From Planctomycetota bacterium (GTDB taxonomy: Bacteria; Planctomycetota; JAJSAM01): a stretch of 64,000 nt of DNA. The notes beneath the pieces were generated by a model. The model was not told where the DNA came from. It was given only the letters and a program-made list of their open reading frames with translations, and ran no database searches. This document shows positions 1 to 9,900 of the stretch, one piece after another. The stretch lies in contig JAJSAM010000033.1 of assembly GCA_024274785.1 (NCBI GenBank), positions 44,398-108,397 of the forward strand, in the 5' to 3' direction. Made by a program: the position numbers and the translations under genes. Each line of letters opens with the position of its first letter. Position 1 is the stretch's first letter.

Positions 1-219
1 GCTGACGATGCCCGCGCACTCGATCAACAGGGCGGCGCCGTCGCGGTCGTTCGCCCGACCGACCCTGACGATGAGGGCGGCGCGGCTCTCGGTCTCGAGG
101 TCGTTCCCGATCTTCTCCTTCACCTCGCGCTCGAGTTCGGTGAAGGATCCCTCCGCGAGAAGGGGGGCGGTGAGCGGGATCGAAAGCAGGACCAGGAGCG
201 GAATCAGACGTCGAATCAT
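1..219 (-). CDS. Secreted protein, N-terminal fragment (runs off the window)
   Basis: The first 73 codons of a minus-strand gene that continues past base 1. It begins MIRRLIPLLVLLSIP, with two Arg and a hydrophobic core ending in APLLA, a clear Sec signal peptide of about 22 residues. The mature part visible (EGSFTELEREVKEK onward) is charged and probably helical. The gene lies 80 bp downstream of the RCC1 lipoprotein on the same strand. The visible part does not identify a family, so the function is unknown. Confidence 0.6.
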   Translation of the reverse strand, partial: MIRRLIPLLVLLSIPLTAPLLAEGSFTELEREVKEKIGNDLETESRAALIVRVGRANDRDGAALLIECAGIVS

Positions 220-299
220 CGGAGACCTCGGCGCGCCGGAGGAGGTACACACATCGCGGAGTCGATTCTACATGCTCCGGGCGCGAGGTTCACATCCTG

Positions 300-1886
300 T
301 CACGGCACGAACGCGATGCTGTGCTCGCCGCCGGTGGCGATCCTGGCGTTCAGCGAGGCCCAACCCGGCAGGAAATACGGAGTTTCGAGGACATCGCCCG
401 GCAGGGCCTCGGTCGGGTCATGGTTCAGCTGTCCGCGCTGGTTGTCACCCCAGCCGAAGAGTGAACCGTCGGACCGGTAGGCGAGCGAGTGCTTCCCGCC
501 GGCCGAGATCCGGACGATGCTGCTCGGCGCGGCCATGCGCATGGGCAGCGGGTTCTTCGTGCTCGTTCCCGCCGGCTTGAGGTAGCCGGCGCCCCAGGTC
601 CAGACGTTGCCGTTCCGGTCGAGCGCCAGGGAGTGGGCATCACCCGCCGCGAAGCTGCCGGCGTCACCGAGTCCGGTGCTGTTGTCGACGAGGACCGGGC
701 GATCCTTGAAGAGGAGGGTGCCGCCGGCATCGCCGAGTTGCCCTTCGCGGTCGTCCCCGAAGGACCAGATCCGGTTGATGCCGGTACCGACCTTCTCCAT
801 GACCAGAGCGTGCTCCCCTCCAGCGGTGAGGTTCTCGATACGCCCGACCAGGCCACCCGGGAAGATGATGCGACGCGGGCTGGCGGAACTGCCCCCCACC
901 GTCGGTGGCGAAGCGGTCAGGCCCAGGCCGAGCTGTCCCCAGGAGTTGGAACCCCAACTGAAGAGCCGGCCGTCGTCGGTCAATGCGAGCGAGAAGTCTT
1001 CGCCGGCGGCGACGCCGATGAAATTGACCGGCGCCTGACTGGCGAACTGCGAGGTCAGGTCCACGGGAGAGGGACGGTCGATGTTCGTTCCATCGCCGAC
1101 CTGGCCGAAGTTGTTGGCGCCCCAGGCCCAGATCTTCCGGGTGCCCAGGCCGTTGTCGGTGATGGCGAGGGCATGGCGGCCGCCGGCGGCCATGGCCGTG
1201 ACGAAGTGCACGGTTCCGAAGCCGGAATTGGGGTCGGTGACCAGTACCGGGACGTCGCTGTCGGCGAGCGGCGGGCCGTCGCCGAGCTGTCCGCGGGTGT
1301 CGTCGCCGAAGGCCAGGAGCTGGGTGCCGACGTTGAGCGTACCGAGCGCCAACGTAAATCCGTCCCCGGCATCGACCTTGACCACGTTGGCGATTGCCGG
1401 GGAGCGCGGCCAGAAGTCATCGATGGTGTCCCCGACGCCGGCCTGCCCGGTGTCGTTGCGTCCCCAGATGTAGATCGCTCCCTGGGTGAGCGGACGCGGA
1501 GTGAAGGCGGTGGTGTCACCCGGAACCGACGACCCGGCGTCATTCACCGCCACCACCCGGTAGACGTAGGCCGGCCCGAAGCCGAAGGGGCCCTCGTCGA
1601 TCGCCTCGAATACGGTATCGTCCACATCGGCGATGCTGATCCACACGTTCTCGGGAATGGTCTTCCGGTAGACGACGTAGGCGGTCGGCGCGGGGCCGGT
1701 GCCCACCTCCCAGGAGACGCGGATGTTCCCGGCCTGCCCGGGCGGGCTGTAGACCGCCCCGACGTTCAGCGGCTGCCCGGGGCTGAGCGGATTGTCGCTG
1801 CCGTCGCCGCCACCGCCGCCACCACCACCGCAGGCGGTGAGCGCGAGGACCAGGAATGCGAGGAAGATGGAGTGGCTGGGCTTCAT
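300..1886 (-). CDS. RCC1-repeat (beta-propeller) lipoprotein with FN3-like domain
   Basis: A predicted 528-residue surface or periplasmic lipoprotein. The start chosen is the ATG at 1886 because it gives a lipoprotein signal (MKPSHSIFLAFLVLALTAC, lipid-modified Cys19) preceded by GGAGCAGGTG; longer upstream reading lacks a signal. Cys19 is followed by a Gly-rich linker. Residues about 40-130 look like a fibronectin type III domain (VSWEVGTG, YVYRVVAVNDAG). Residues 140-528 carry seven RCC1-type repeats with the W-G-x-N-x-x-G-Q-x-G pattern (for example WAWGANNFGQVGDG, FSWGSNSWGQLGLG), enough for one seven-bladed propeller. RCC1 propellers in bacteria usually mediate protein binding; the partner here is unknown. 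Confidence 0.85.
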   Translation of the reverse strand: MKPSHSIFLAFLVLALTACGGGGGGGGDGSDNPLSPGQPLNVGAVYSPPGQAGNIRVSWEVGTGPAPTAYVVYRKTIPENVWISIADVDDTVFEAIDEGPFGFGPAYVYRVVAVNDAGSSVPGDTTAFTPRPLTQGAIYIWGRNDTGQAGVGDTIDDFWPRSPAIANVVKVDAGDGFTLALGTLNVGTQLLAFGDDTRGQLGDGPPLADSDVPVLVTDPNSGFGTVHFVTAMAAGGRHALAITDNGLGTRKIWAWGANNFGQVGDGTNIDRPSPVDLTSQFASQAPVNFIGVAAGEDFSLALTDDGRLFSWGSNSWGQLGLGLTASPPTVGGSSASPRRIIFPGGLVGRIENLTAGGEHALVMEKVGTGINRIWSFGDDREGQLGDAGGTLLFKDRPVLVDNSTGLGDAGSFAAGDAHSLALDRNGNVWTWGAGYLKPAGTSTKNPLPMRMAAPSSIVRISAGGKHSLAYRSDGSLFGWGDNQRGQLNHDPTEALPGDVLETPYFLPGWASLNARIATGGEHSIAFVP

Positions 1887-1914
1887 GGGTTCACCTGCTC
1901 CGGCCGGGGGCCGG

Positions 1915-2712
1915 CTATTCGTCTGTCTTTCCGGGTTCCTCAGTGGGTTCCTCAGTGGGTTCCTCACCCGCACCCTCGTCGGGAACGGAGGCCTGCTCAC
2001 ACTTCAGAGGGACCCGCGCCACGGTGAAATTGAGAATCCGGGCCTTGAAATCGAACCGTCCGCCGCGGTGCACCCGGATCCGAAGGTCCAGATCGACCTG
2101 CTCTTCCGTTTCGGGGAAAAGGATGGACCAGTTCGCGTCGAGGTCCAGGGTCTCGAACTCGCCGTCCACGAAAGCCATGTGGTGCCTGGCGATCTTCTCC
2201 AGTTCCGCCTCATCCTCGACCAGGTTGAACTTGAGGTTCTCCTCGGGGAGGACAATCTCGCCCTCTCCGGGGAAGGCCGCGGCCAGCGCCTCCTCGACTT
2301 CGTCGGCGGTGTGAGTGTCCCGGTAGTCGACGTGCATGGAGTCGTACAGGCCCTGCCAGTCCCGGCTCCTGATCTGCTCGAACAGGGTGCCGTGCAGTTC
2401 CCCCATGCTCTTCAGAAAAACAAATCGGGGCACCGATTGATAGACGAGCCAGAGCTGGGTCGGGAGGGACAGAACGGCAATGGCGATGCAGACCATGGCG
2501 AATCCGGGGCCGATCAGCAGCGGATTCTGAATCACTTTCTTCCGGCCGAAAGTCGCGAAAATCAGCCCACCGAGCGCACCGATGACCGGCACCGCCAGGA
2601 ACCCGCCGATGGAGAGAAAAAGGCTGAGGAGCAGCATCCCGGAGACGTGACGCTGGGGCGCCGGTGGAGTTCCGGCCGTGCTTTCCGGGGGGGGGGCCTC
2701 GCTATTCGCCAT
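1915..2712 (-). CDS. Membrane protein with two N-terminal TM segments and acidic repeat tail
   Basis: A 265-residue protein with no family I can name. The ATG at 2712 (MANSEAPPPES) overlaps the end of the upstream enoyl-CoA hydratase gene by 11 bp, so the two are probably co-transcribed. A short Pro-rich cytoplasmic head is followed by two hydrophobic segments (about residues 26-56 and 64-92), the arrangement of DUF4190-type membrane anchors. A soluble domain of about 150 residues then follows. The C-terminus holds a short tandem repeat (EEPTEEPTEEPG) that is also visible at DNA level as three copies of a 12-bp unit near 1933-1968, a possible slippage site. Confidence 0.65.
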   Translation of the reverse strand: MANSEAPPPESTAGTPPAPQRHVSGMLLLSLFLSIGGFLAVPVIGALGGLIFATFGRKKVIQNPLLIGPGFAMVCIAIAVLSLPTQLWLVYQSVPRFVFLKSMGELHGTLFEQIRSRDWQGLYDSMHVDYRDTHTADEVEEALAAAFPGEGEIVLPEENLKFNLVEDEAELEKIARHHMAFVDGEFETLDLDANWSILFPETEEQVDLDLRIRVHRGGRFDFKARILNFTVARVPLKCEQASVPDEGAGEEPTEEPTEEPGKTDE

Positions 2713-3460
2713 GGGTCCACTCCGGCTTGCGCTTCTCGAGGAAGGCGGTGAGTCCCTCCACGGCATCGTGCGACGTCATCAGCGCCCGCAGATAGTGCTC
2801 ACCGAGATTCTCCGCGGCTTCGCGGAACCCGTCACCGTCGCGCATCACCTCGATCGACCGGCGGAGCACGGTGCCGGAAAGTCCGGTCATGCCGGCGATG
2901 ATCGCTTCGGCTTTCGCGTCGAACTCATCGAGCCCGAAGACATGATTCACGAGGCCCATCTCGCGGGCTTCATCGGCGCCGATGATCCGTCCGGTGAGGA
3001 TCAGGTCGTAGGCCCGGCGGGGCCCGATCAGGTCCGGCAGCAGGAGAATGGCCGGCGGCGGGTAGACTCCTACCTTCACCTCCGGCTGGCCGAAGGTGGC
3101 CTTGTCGGAGGCGATGACCAGGTCGCAGGCCAGGGTCACTTCGCAGCCGCCGCCGAGCGCCGCACCCTTCACCAGCGCCACGGTGGGCAGCGGGAAGTCG
3201 AGGATATCGGCGATCAGGCCGTTGAACGCCGCGAGCATCTTCGGGGCCATGTCCCCGGTGTGCTCGCCGACATCCACGCCGGCGGAGAAGGCCTTCCCTT
3301 CCGCCCGGATGACGAGAACCCGGAGATCCGGGACCTCGGAGGCCTCGGCGAGGGCCTCGCACATCTCGCCCATCATGGCGATATTGAGAACGTTCACGGG
3401 AGGGCGGTCGAGTACCAGCTCGGCCCGGCCATCGGAAACTGCCAGCTTTACGGAGCTCAT
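2702..3460 (-). CDS. Enoyl-CoA hydratase/isomerase family protein
   Basis: A 252-residue crotonase-fold enzyme acting on CoA thioesters in the cytoplasm. The CoA-binding and oxyanion-hole segments are present (AFSAGVDVGEHT at 58-68; GAALGGGCEVTLACD at 99-113), and both acidic residues used by hydratases are in place (Glu107 and Glu127 in FGQPEVKVGVYPP). The AFSAGVDV and VGVYPP signatures resemble cyclohexadienecarbonyl-CoA hydratases of anaerobic aromatic degradation, but no other gene of that pathway is nearby, so the substrate is open. The ATG at 3460 starts the canonical domain; an in-frame upstream extension is Pro-rich and unlikely to be translated. It is divergent from the M42 peptidase across 168 bp. 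Confidence 0.85.
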   Translation of the reverse strand: MSSVKLAVSDGRAELVLDRPPVNVLNIAMMGEMCEALAEASEVPDLRVLVIRAEGKAFSAGVDVGEHTGDMAPKMLAAFNGLIADILDFPLPTVALVKGAALGGGCEVTLACDLVIASDKATFGQPEVKVGVYPPPAILLLPDLIGPRRAYDLILTGRIIGADEAREMGLVNHVFGLDEFDAKAEAIIAGMTGLSGTVLRRSIEVMRDGDGFREAAENLGEHYLRALMTSHDAVEGLTAFLEKRKPEWTHGE

Positions 3461-3628
3461 CCCGGAAACGATACCAGCGCGGTACGGCAATTTCGACCAA
3501 CGGGTGCCCGGGGGGGATGGTTTTGGTGAAGGTGGGAATGGTGCCGGGCTCGGCGCAACCTGTGCCGGCGCCCCGGCATCCACTATCCTCGATGTTTCCG
3601 CACCGCACACTTCTCCGAGGACAAGTCA

Positions 3629-4663
3629 ATGGATCTGCTGAAAGAGCTGACGGAAGCGATCGCCCCTCCCGGATTCGAGGGCGCGATCCGGGACATCTGC
3701 CGCCGTGAACTCGAGCCGCTCGTCGACTCGATCGAAGTGGACGCGATGGGCAACCTCATCGCGCTGAAGAAGGGGACCCTCCGAAAAGGCCGGAAGAAGA
3801 TCATGCTCGCCGGTCACATGGACGAGATCGGCTTCCTCGTCCGCTTTATCGACGACAACGGGTTTCTCCGCCTGAATCCCGCCGGCGGGTTCGACCCGAA
3901 GACGCTGATCGCCAAGCGCGTCGTGGTGATGGGCAGGACGCGGCAGCTCATCGGGCTGATCGGCACCAAGCCCGTCCACATCATGAAGGACGAGGAGAAG
4001 AAGCGGATGCCGCAGGTGGACGACCTCTTCGTCGACCTCGGCCTGACCGTCGATGAGATTCGGAAAGAGGTGGAGATCGGCACACCGGTCACCCTCTACC
4101 AGCCCTTCATGCAGTGGGGCGACATCGCCACCGGCAAGGCCATGGACAACCGCGTCTCCATGTGGGTGATCATCCGGGCGCTGCAGTGGGCAAAGAAGCC
4201 GAAGCACGACGTCTACGCGGTGATGACCTGCCAGGAGGAGATCGGCATCCGCGGCGCCACCGTGGCCGCCTACGGCATCGATCCCGATGTGGGCGTGGCC
4301 GTGGATGTGACCCTCGCCTGCGACGTACCCGGCGTGGACAGGAAGGACTACATCTCGGAACTCGGCAAGGGGGTCGCGGTCAAGGTCATGGACGGCGCCT
4401 CCATCTCACACCCCGGCCTGGTGAAGAAGTTCCGGGCGCTGGCGGAGCGCGAGGAGATCCTCTACCAGCTCGAGATTCTGCCGAAGGGCGGCACCGACGC
4501 GCGCGGCATCCAGATGGCCCGTGAGGGCAAGCCGGCGATCACCCTCTCGGTCCCCACCCGCTATGTCCACTCCGTGGTGGAGACCCTGAACGTGAACGAC
4601 CTCGATGGCGCCGCGGCACTCCTGGCCATCTGGCTGAAGGAGAAGGAACTCATCGAGGCCTGA
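3629..4663 (+). CDS. M42 family metallopeptidase (FrvX/glutamyl aminopeptidase-like)
   Basis: A 344-residue dinuclear-zinc aminopeptidase of the M42 family, which forms large tetrahedral cytoplasmic particles that trim peptides. Expected metal and catalytic residues are visible: His63 and Asp65 (AGHMDEIG), Asp173 (GKAMDNRVS), Glu203/Glu204 (CQEEIGIRGA), Asp226 (VAVDVT) and His314 (RYVHS). Length is typical. The start ATG follows GAGGACAAGTC. It converges on the methyltransferase gene with 41 bp between the stops. The exact substrate preference cannot be read from sequence. Confidence 0.9.
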   Translation: MDLLKELTEAIAPPGFEGAIRDICRRELEPLVDSIEVDAMGNLIALKKGTLRKGRKKIMLAGHMDEIGFLVRFIDDNGFLRLNPAGGFDPKTLIAKRVVVMGRTRQLIGLIGTKPVHIMKDEEKKRMPQVDDLFVDLGLTVDEIRKEVEIGTPVTLYQPFMQWGDIATGKAMDNRVSMWVIIRALQWAKKPKHDVYAVMTCQEEIGIRGATVAAYGIDPDVGVAVDVTLACDVPGVDRKDYISELGKGVAVKVMDGASISHPGLVKKFRALAEREEILYQLEILPKGGTDARGIQMAREGKPAITLSVPTRYVHSVVETLNVNDLDGAAALLAIWLKEKELIEA

Positions 4664-4704
4664 CGCTGCACCCCATGAGGATTGATCCACCCCTGCCGAC
4701 AGAT

Positions 4705-5388
4705 TCAGTACCGCAGAGGTCCCGCCTGTGCCGGCCAGCCCATGAGCAGGCGGTTTCGCGGGGTGATGTCTTTCGGGATCGTCGTCGTGATCACCTTGTA
4801 TCCCGCACCGTGCAGCCGGGCCGCGCGCGCGGCGTCCACCGCCAGAGTGCCTTCCATCCACCCGGAGAGCCCGGCGTCGTCACACCTGGCGAGGGAATGG
4901 CAGCAGGGCAGCACGGCCACGGCCGAGCGCGCCTTGAGGGCTCGATCGATCACCTGGTCGGTGAGGACCCCACAGGCGTGGACCGAAACCGCGAGAGCAT
5001 CCGGTGTAAGTTCCACGTCCTCGATCTTCAACTCTTCGTAGATCACCCTGCTCTCAAGGCGCGGCCACTCGGGAGTGAGCGCCGCCATCAGCTTGTCGTG
5101 GGATTGCGGCTTGCTGATGTCGAAGCACCTGGCATCCGGGATACCGTTTTCGAGCAGAATCAGCAGCATCGACAGCAGTCCGTGACCGGCGGCGAGTTCG
5201 ACGACGGGGCGATCCCGGAACCTCTTCCGGAGTCGCCGCACGACCTCCCAGGTCTCGAAGAGTTCCTTCCGCGGAAGACACTCCGCCCGGCAGATCGCGC
5301 GGACGAGCCGGTCGAAGAGGGTCTCGCCGGGGAAGAACCTGATGGAGAACCGGTTGAGCCGGTTGCGGGAGTGCCGGTCGAGTTGCAT
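4705..5388 (-). CDS. SAM-dependent methyltransferase (Methyltransf_32/METTL25-like)
   Basis: A 227-residue Rossmann-fold methyltransferase. Motif I is VVELAAGHGLLSML (62-75). The Methyltransf_32 hallmark is present as HACG (137-140) followed by LPCCHS (160-165), where a Cys-Cys-His group sits near the active site. The start ATG at 5388 is preceded by AGAAGGGCCC. Members of this family include tRNA- and protein-directed enzymes; the substrate here is not evident. It is a single-gene unit convergent with the M42 peptidase. The 244 bp upstream of it hold no recognisable gene. Confidence 0.8.
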   Translation of the reverse strand: MQLDRHSRNRLNRFSIRFFPGETLFDRLVRAICRAECLPRKELFETWEVVRRLRKRFRDRPVVELAAGHGLLSMLLILLENGIPDARCFDISKPQSHDKLMAALTPEWPRLESRVIYEELKIEDVELTPDALAVSVHACGVLTDQVIDRALKARSAVAVLPCCHSLARCDDAGLSGWMEGTLAVDAARAARLHGAGYKVITTTIPKDITPRNRLLMGWPAQAGPLRY

Positions 5389-5632
5389 GGGCCCTTCTCA
5401 TAGCACATCGCTTCCCCGCGGGACGAGGCTGTTCCGCCGCTCGCATTCGAAACCGGCGCACCGGCAGCGGCATCAGGCCATGGGGGAAAGGAAGCGGTGT
5501 GCAATATTGCGGTCAGGGGGAGGGAGAATCGAAGTCAACAGAGCCGCAGAATCGCTCGGCGCCCTGCTTTGCGGTCCATGCTCCCGGCATGAATAAGGCA
5601 GGCTGCCCTGTCCCCGTGTCAACGCTACACGG

Positions 5633-6730
5633 TCAACGGTGGGCGGTGACCGTCCAGTGTCCGGGGCCCGCCTCGGTGGGGCGGGAGAGGGTGAAGTGGA
5701 GCGTCTCACCATCCTCCGCGGGACGCACGAGGAGGTCGTGGGCGGCGGTGCCGGGGATCACCAGCCGGCCGGTGAAGGTGCCCTCGCACCTCGGCTCCAG
5801 GGTGAGCAGGTAGCTTCCGGCCCCCTGACCGGTTCCAGCGAGCTTTCCGCGCGACCCGGGCACGAGGGTGAAGGTGCGCTCCTCCTCGCCGGAACCGAGG
5901 AACGGGGCCCCGGGACCGAAGACCCAGCGTCCGGCGATGGCCGAGGCCATGGCGCGGGCGTCCGCTCCCGTGGCCGGGGCGGTCCGCCGGGCCCACAGCT
6001 CGTGGGGGAGCACCAGGATGGCGGCGGAGACCACCGCGAGAAACGCGAAGACCAGGAGGCCACCCGGATGCCGGTCCACCGGAGGACCTCCGGGGGAGTC
6101 GGAGGGTTCGGATGACTCGCGAGAGAGAGCTTCCACGGCATCGTGGTCCTCCTCCGCACCGGCTGCCGGTGCCGCCTCGAGCCCGGTCTCGTCGGCCCCC
6201 GCGATGGCGGCCTGCTCCGCTTCCGATCCCCCTCCTTCGTCTTCTTCCTCGCCCTCCAGCTCGTTCTCGTCCGGGGAGACGCCGGCGCCGTAGCTCACCA
6301 GGAAGAGGGCCGCGAAGAGGAGGGAGTCCAGCGCGGCGAAGCCAATCCACCAGGCTCCCGCCAGCAGGCCCGAGACGCTCTGGAAGCTGTTCCGGGAGAA
6401 GCCGTAGAAGAGTTCGCCCCCGTGTCCGGAGAGCACCCCCGAGAGCCATCCCAGGGGCCCGTCCCCGGGACCGGCCTTCATGAGGCTCACGGTGACGGCG
6501 CCGGCGGTGGCCCAGAGCGCCGCCGTTCCGAGGGCCAGGCCAACCCGGAGCCCGAAGCTGTCGTTCTCCTCCGGATCCCCCCGGGCGATGCGGCCCGCCA
6601 GCCATCCCAGGAGTGCGCCGCCCGCCAGGCCGGCCAGGCCCGGAAGGAAGAGGCCGATTCCCCGGATCAGGCCGGAGACGGCCCCACCGGCGCCCACCAG
6701 GAGCGTGAAGGGCAGGAGGCGCCGGAGCAC
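5633..6730 (-). CDS. Polytopic membrane protein, 5' end possibly lost to an IS relic
   Basis: About 365 residues from the GTG at 6730; I do not recognise the family. Four or more hydrophobic segments lie in the first 200 residues (LLPFTLLVGAGGAVSGLIRG; AGLAGGALLGWLAG; the ALGTAALWATAGAVTVSL helix; a long stretch near DSLLFAALFLVSYG). A highly acidic Glu/Asp/Ala linker, one more TM segment (GLLVFAFLAVVSAAILVL) and an extracytoplasmic C-terminal domain of about 110 residues follow. No good ribosome binding site precedes the GTG. Five bases upstream lies an IS91-transposase fragment in another frame, so the original N-terminus may have been removed. Some membrane frame continues upstream to 6898 but reads as transposase shadow. 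Confidence 0.55.
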   Translation of the reverse strand: MLRRLLPFTLLVGAGGAVSGLIRGIGLFLPGLAGLAGGALLGWLAGRIARGDPEENDSFGLRVGLALGTAALWATAGAVTVSLMKAGPGDGPLGWLSGVLSGHGGELFYGFSRNSFQSVSGLLAGAWWIGFAALDSLLFAALFLVSYGAGVSPDENELEGEEEDEGGGSEAEQAAIAGADETGLEAAPAAGAEEDHDAVEALSRESSEPSDSPGGPPVDRHPGGLLVFAFLAVVSAAILVLPHELWARRTAPATGADARAMASAIAGRWVFGPGAPFLGSGEEERTFTLVPGSRGKLAGTGQGAGSYLLTLEPRCEGTFTGRLVIPGTAAHDLLVRPAEDGETLHFTLSRPTEAGPGHWTVTAHR

Positions 6731-6734
6731 CCAT

Positions 6735-6914
6735 AGAGCGGACCACCGGGCGGAGGGGGCCGTCGGTGGCTTCGAAGAGTCCCTCGTGGAGTTGGGCGAA
6801 GCGGTCGAAGTGGTCGATGACCACCCGGTAGAAGGCAGTCCTCTCCGGTCGGCGAGGCCGATAGGCCGTTGCCGTTTCGCGGACCGGGGGCAGGGCATTG
6901 CAGAGGCCGGACAT
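6735..6914 (-). pseudogene. IS91-type transposase N-terminal remnant
   Basis: About 60 codons on the minus strand encode the start of an IS91/IS1294-type transposase: a run containing YRPRRPERTAFYRVV, then HFDRF, and GPLRPVV. In full-length relatives this segment immediately precedes the zinc-binding domain with its CG...GFARxRC cysteines; here that part and everything after it are missing. The frame instead runs into the membrane-protein gene in a different phase. This is a truncated relic, not a functional transposase. Confidence 0.65.
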
Positions 6915-6989
6915 GACAGGAAGAGAGACGCCCTGAAGCGGGGCCGGGCGCGGTGATCCCGTGTCTGGCGCCAAGTGATGGTGGCCGCC

Positions 6990-9900
6990 TCACCGCTGGT
7001 TCCCGAAGAGGAGCTTCAGTTTTGCGCTGTCTTCATGGCCCGGCCACCTGAGTCCGGTGATGCTTCGGGAGGATTGCTGATCGGATGAAAATCCGGAGTG
7101 GCTCTTCGTCTGGTCATGCGCCGAACTGCTCGCCGAGATCAGGGCCTTCATGATCGGGGCGCCCTTCAAGTCGAAGGCAAACGTGGAGTTGCCGCCGCCG
7201 GTCAGGGACAGGTTGCGCATGACCACTCTCTGCTGCATTCGCCAGGTCCGCTCGGTGTCCAGCTCCGGCTCGATCTTCGGCTCACCGGGAATCTCACGGA
7301 ATGTCTGCCACGTGGTTCGGGAGCCCCGCACGCTCATGGTGAAGGTGAGGTCCACGATGGTCCGCCCGTCCGGACTCAACGTCCCCTTGAGCTCAGTCCG
7401 TTCGTCGTAGATGCTCCCGGTCTCGTTCTGCCGCTCCACGTAGAGAAGGGTGAAGGTGCGACCAATCCAGCTCACCGTCCCGCTGAGACCGGCGCTGAAG
7501 CTCTCCACGGTATCGGAGGTCCCGGCGCCCTCGGTGGTCGACGACCACTGCATCCACACCGGAACGTCGAGGGAGAAGACGATCAATTGTGACCGGATGA
7601 TCTCGTCGAGGATACTGGCGCCCTGCGGCGGAGGAGGAGGAGGAGACGGAGGTGCCGCCCGAGAGGGCTCGAGTACGATCGTCGTTCCGAAGATCTGGCC
7701 CAGTGCCCGGGGGGACAGCATCACGGCGCGACCTCCCGGCTTGAACCCCGGAGCGCTCGCGCGGGCGCCGTAGCTCCCTGAAACCAGGTTGTCGAATTGC
7801 ACCCGGGATCCGATCCCGACCATCTCCCGGCCCTGCCCGACCAACCGGACCGTAACCTCCGCGGGCAGCGGATACGGCGAACCCGGCGCGGCCTTGACCA
7901 TCACCCGAAGCGAAGTGGTGATGCCGAGTGTCACCACGAGCGTCGCCGCGTTGGGGACCTCGGTGAGCATGACCGGCCCGGCCACCGACATGCTCTCCCC
8001 CGGCGCAACCGCACCGACCATGTACTGTCCCGGTTCGAGGCCGGCGAAGGTGTTCACCGGACCGCGGGCCGTCGCCGCGATCTGCCCGTTCCTGATCAAT
8101 CGGATCATGCAGCCGGAGTGATAGAGCGCGCCACTTGGGGACCGCACCTCCACGGAGAGCGAGATCCCGGGGTGCAGGGAGATGGCGATCGTCTCCTCCG
8201 TCCTTTTCGTCGGGACGGCGTTGTAGTCAACAGTTACCTCGTTGAAGCCCCGCGCCTTCGCCCGAATCAGGTGCGGCCCCGCCTTGACCGGAACCAGGAC
8301 CGACGTGCCGGTGGGTGCGAAGCGGTCGAGCCCGTCATCGATGGAGACATAGGCGCCGGGGATAAGCTGCCCCTGGTCGTCGAACACCCGGACGTTGACC
8401 TTCATGCCCATCTCGACACCGATGCTGACGAACTCCGGCTTCTTTCCGAGGTCGTCCCGGAGCAAGACCTCGACGTTGTCCCGAGGCAGAAAGCCCTTCC
8501 CGGACACGGTGAGGTAGACGAAGCCCGGGCGCAGGTTCTTGAAGGTCGCCAGGCCCTCTTTGTCCGTCGCGGCACTGGCGACTTCGCCCTCATACGAGAC
8601 AGCGACGGTGGCGGCATCGATCGGGGTGTTGGTCTCAACGTCGTGCACCCTGACCGTCAGCTCAACCCCGCCGATCAACTCGATCCGCTGCTCGATTCGC
8701 GACGGAGCCCTTTCAGGAAGGATGACCATCTTCTGTCGCACCGAAGCGTAGCCCTTCTTTCGAACGATCAGGAACGCATCGCGACTCGGGCGCACCTCCC
8801 CAAACACCACCCGCCCGCGACCATCGCTCAGCGCGGCCTGGCCAGGAAGTTCAACCTCGGCGCCGGGAACTGCGCGCCCGGCATCATCGACCACCGTGAT
8901 CCCAACCGTGGTCAGGATCGGCTCGAACTGGATGGTGAACGGCGTGGGCCCGCCGCCCGCCCGAGTCGGGAGGTCCACCTTGATGGGGATATCCGCGACC
9001 GGCAGAAAGCCTCTGGCATTCGCCGCAAGCAGGTAGTTGGCGGGCAGAACCGGAACGAAGATGAACGTGCCGCTCACATTCACCGCGGCCCGCTGTGCCG
9101 CCCACGGTCCGCCCTGGCGCCGCAACGAAAGCACCGCCCACGGCACCGCCCCATCCCGGTCGTCGATGACGTGTCCGCGAACGGCGAGGTCGTCGGCCAC
9201 CAGGTAGACCGTAGCGGTGGGCATCGGTCCGGTGACCAGTTCCGGCAGGGTGACCTCCACGGTGCCGGCGGGGTTTCCGTCCGGAGCTGAGAAGCCCTCG
9301 GCCACGACCAGGATCCGGACGTAGCCGGGCGGGAGACCGCTGAAATCATAGGTCCCCGGAGCACTCTCACGGGCGCCCTGGCCGGTGGCCACCCACGTCA
9401 CCCCGGCCCCGGCGATCGGCTGGTTCGTCCTGGTCTGACCGTCCTGGCGACGGACCAGGACCCGGACCCGGCCCGCCACCTCCCCGGCATAATGCGCCGT
9501 AAACTTCGCATAGAGCCCCTCGATCCGCTTCAGGTGCTGCCGGCGCATTCTGCTGGTGGTCTGCGAGAGCAGATACTGCCGGGCCAGCCTCCTCACCTCG
9601 GCCACGGCCTGGTCGACCATCCCCAGGAACAGGAGCTTCCATGACTCGTGGTTGAAGAGGACCGAGTAGTAGTCCCGCACGACGTCCCAGTCGTCCGGTT
9701 GATAGTGCGCCGCCAGCGTCCGGTGGGCGACGCCCCATCCCTGTTCCCAGGCGAGTTCCCGGACGAGGTCGGCCCGCATCCGGCGGTCGTATCCGGTATC
9801 GAGGGCCGCATCCTCAACGAACTTGCCCTTGATGCCGAGGAGGCGGGCTTCGATGCCCGGTGTCGCCTGCTGCACTCGAAGGAGGAAGCTCCGCGCGGCC

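Noticed and set aside
489-2027. 512-codon plus-strand open frame opposite the RCC1 lipoprotein
   Set aside because: It mirrors the codon pattern of the minus-strand gene, which has a signal peptide and seven RCC1 repeats; the plus frame gives only low-complexity Val/Gly/Asp/Arg text.
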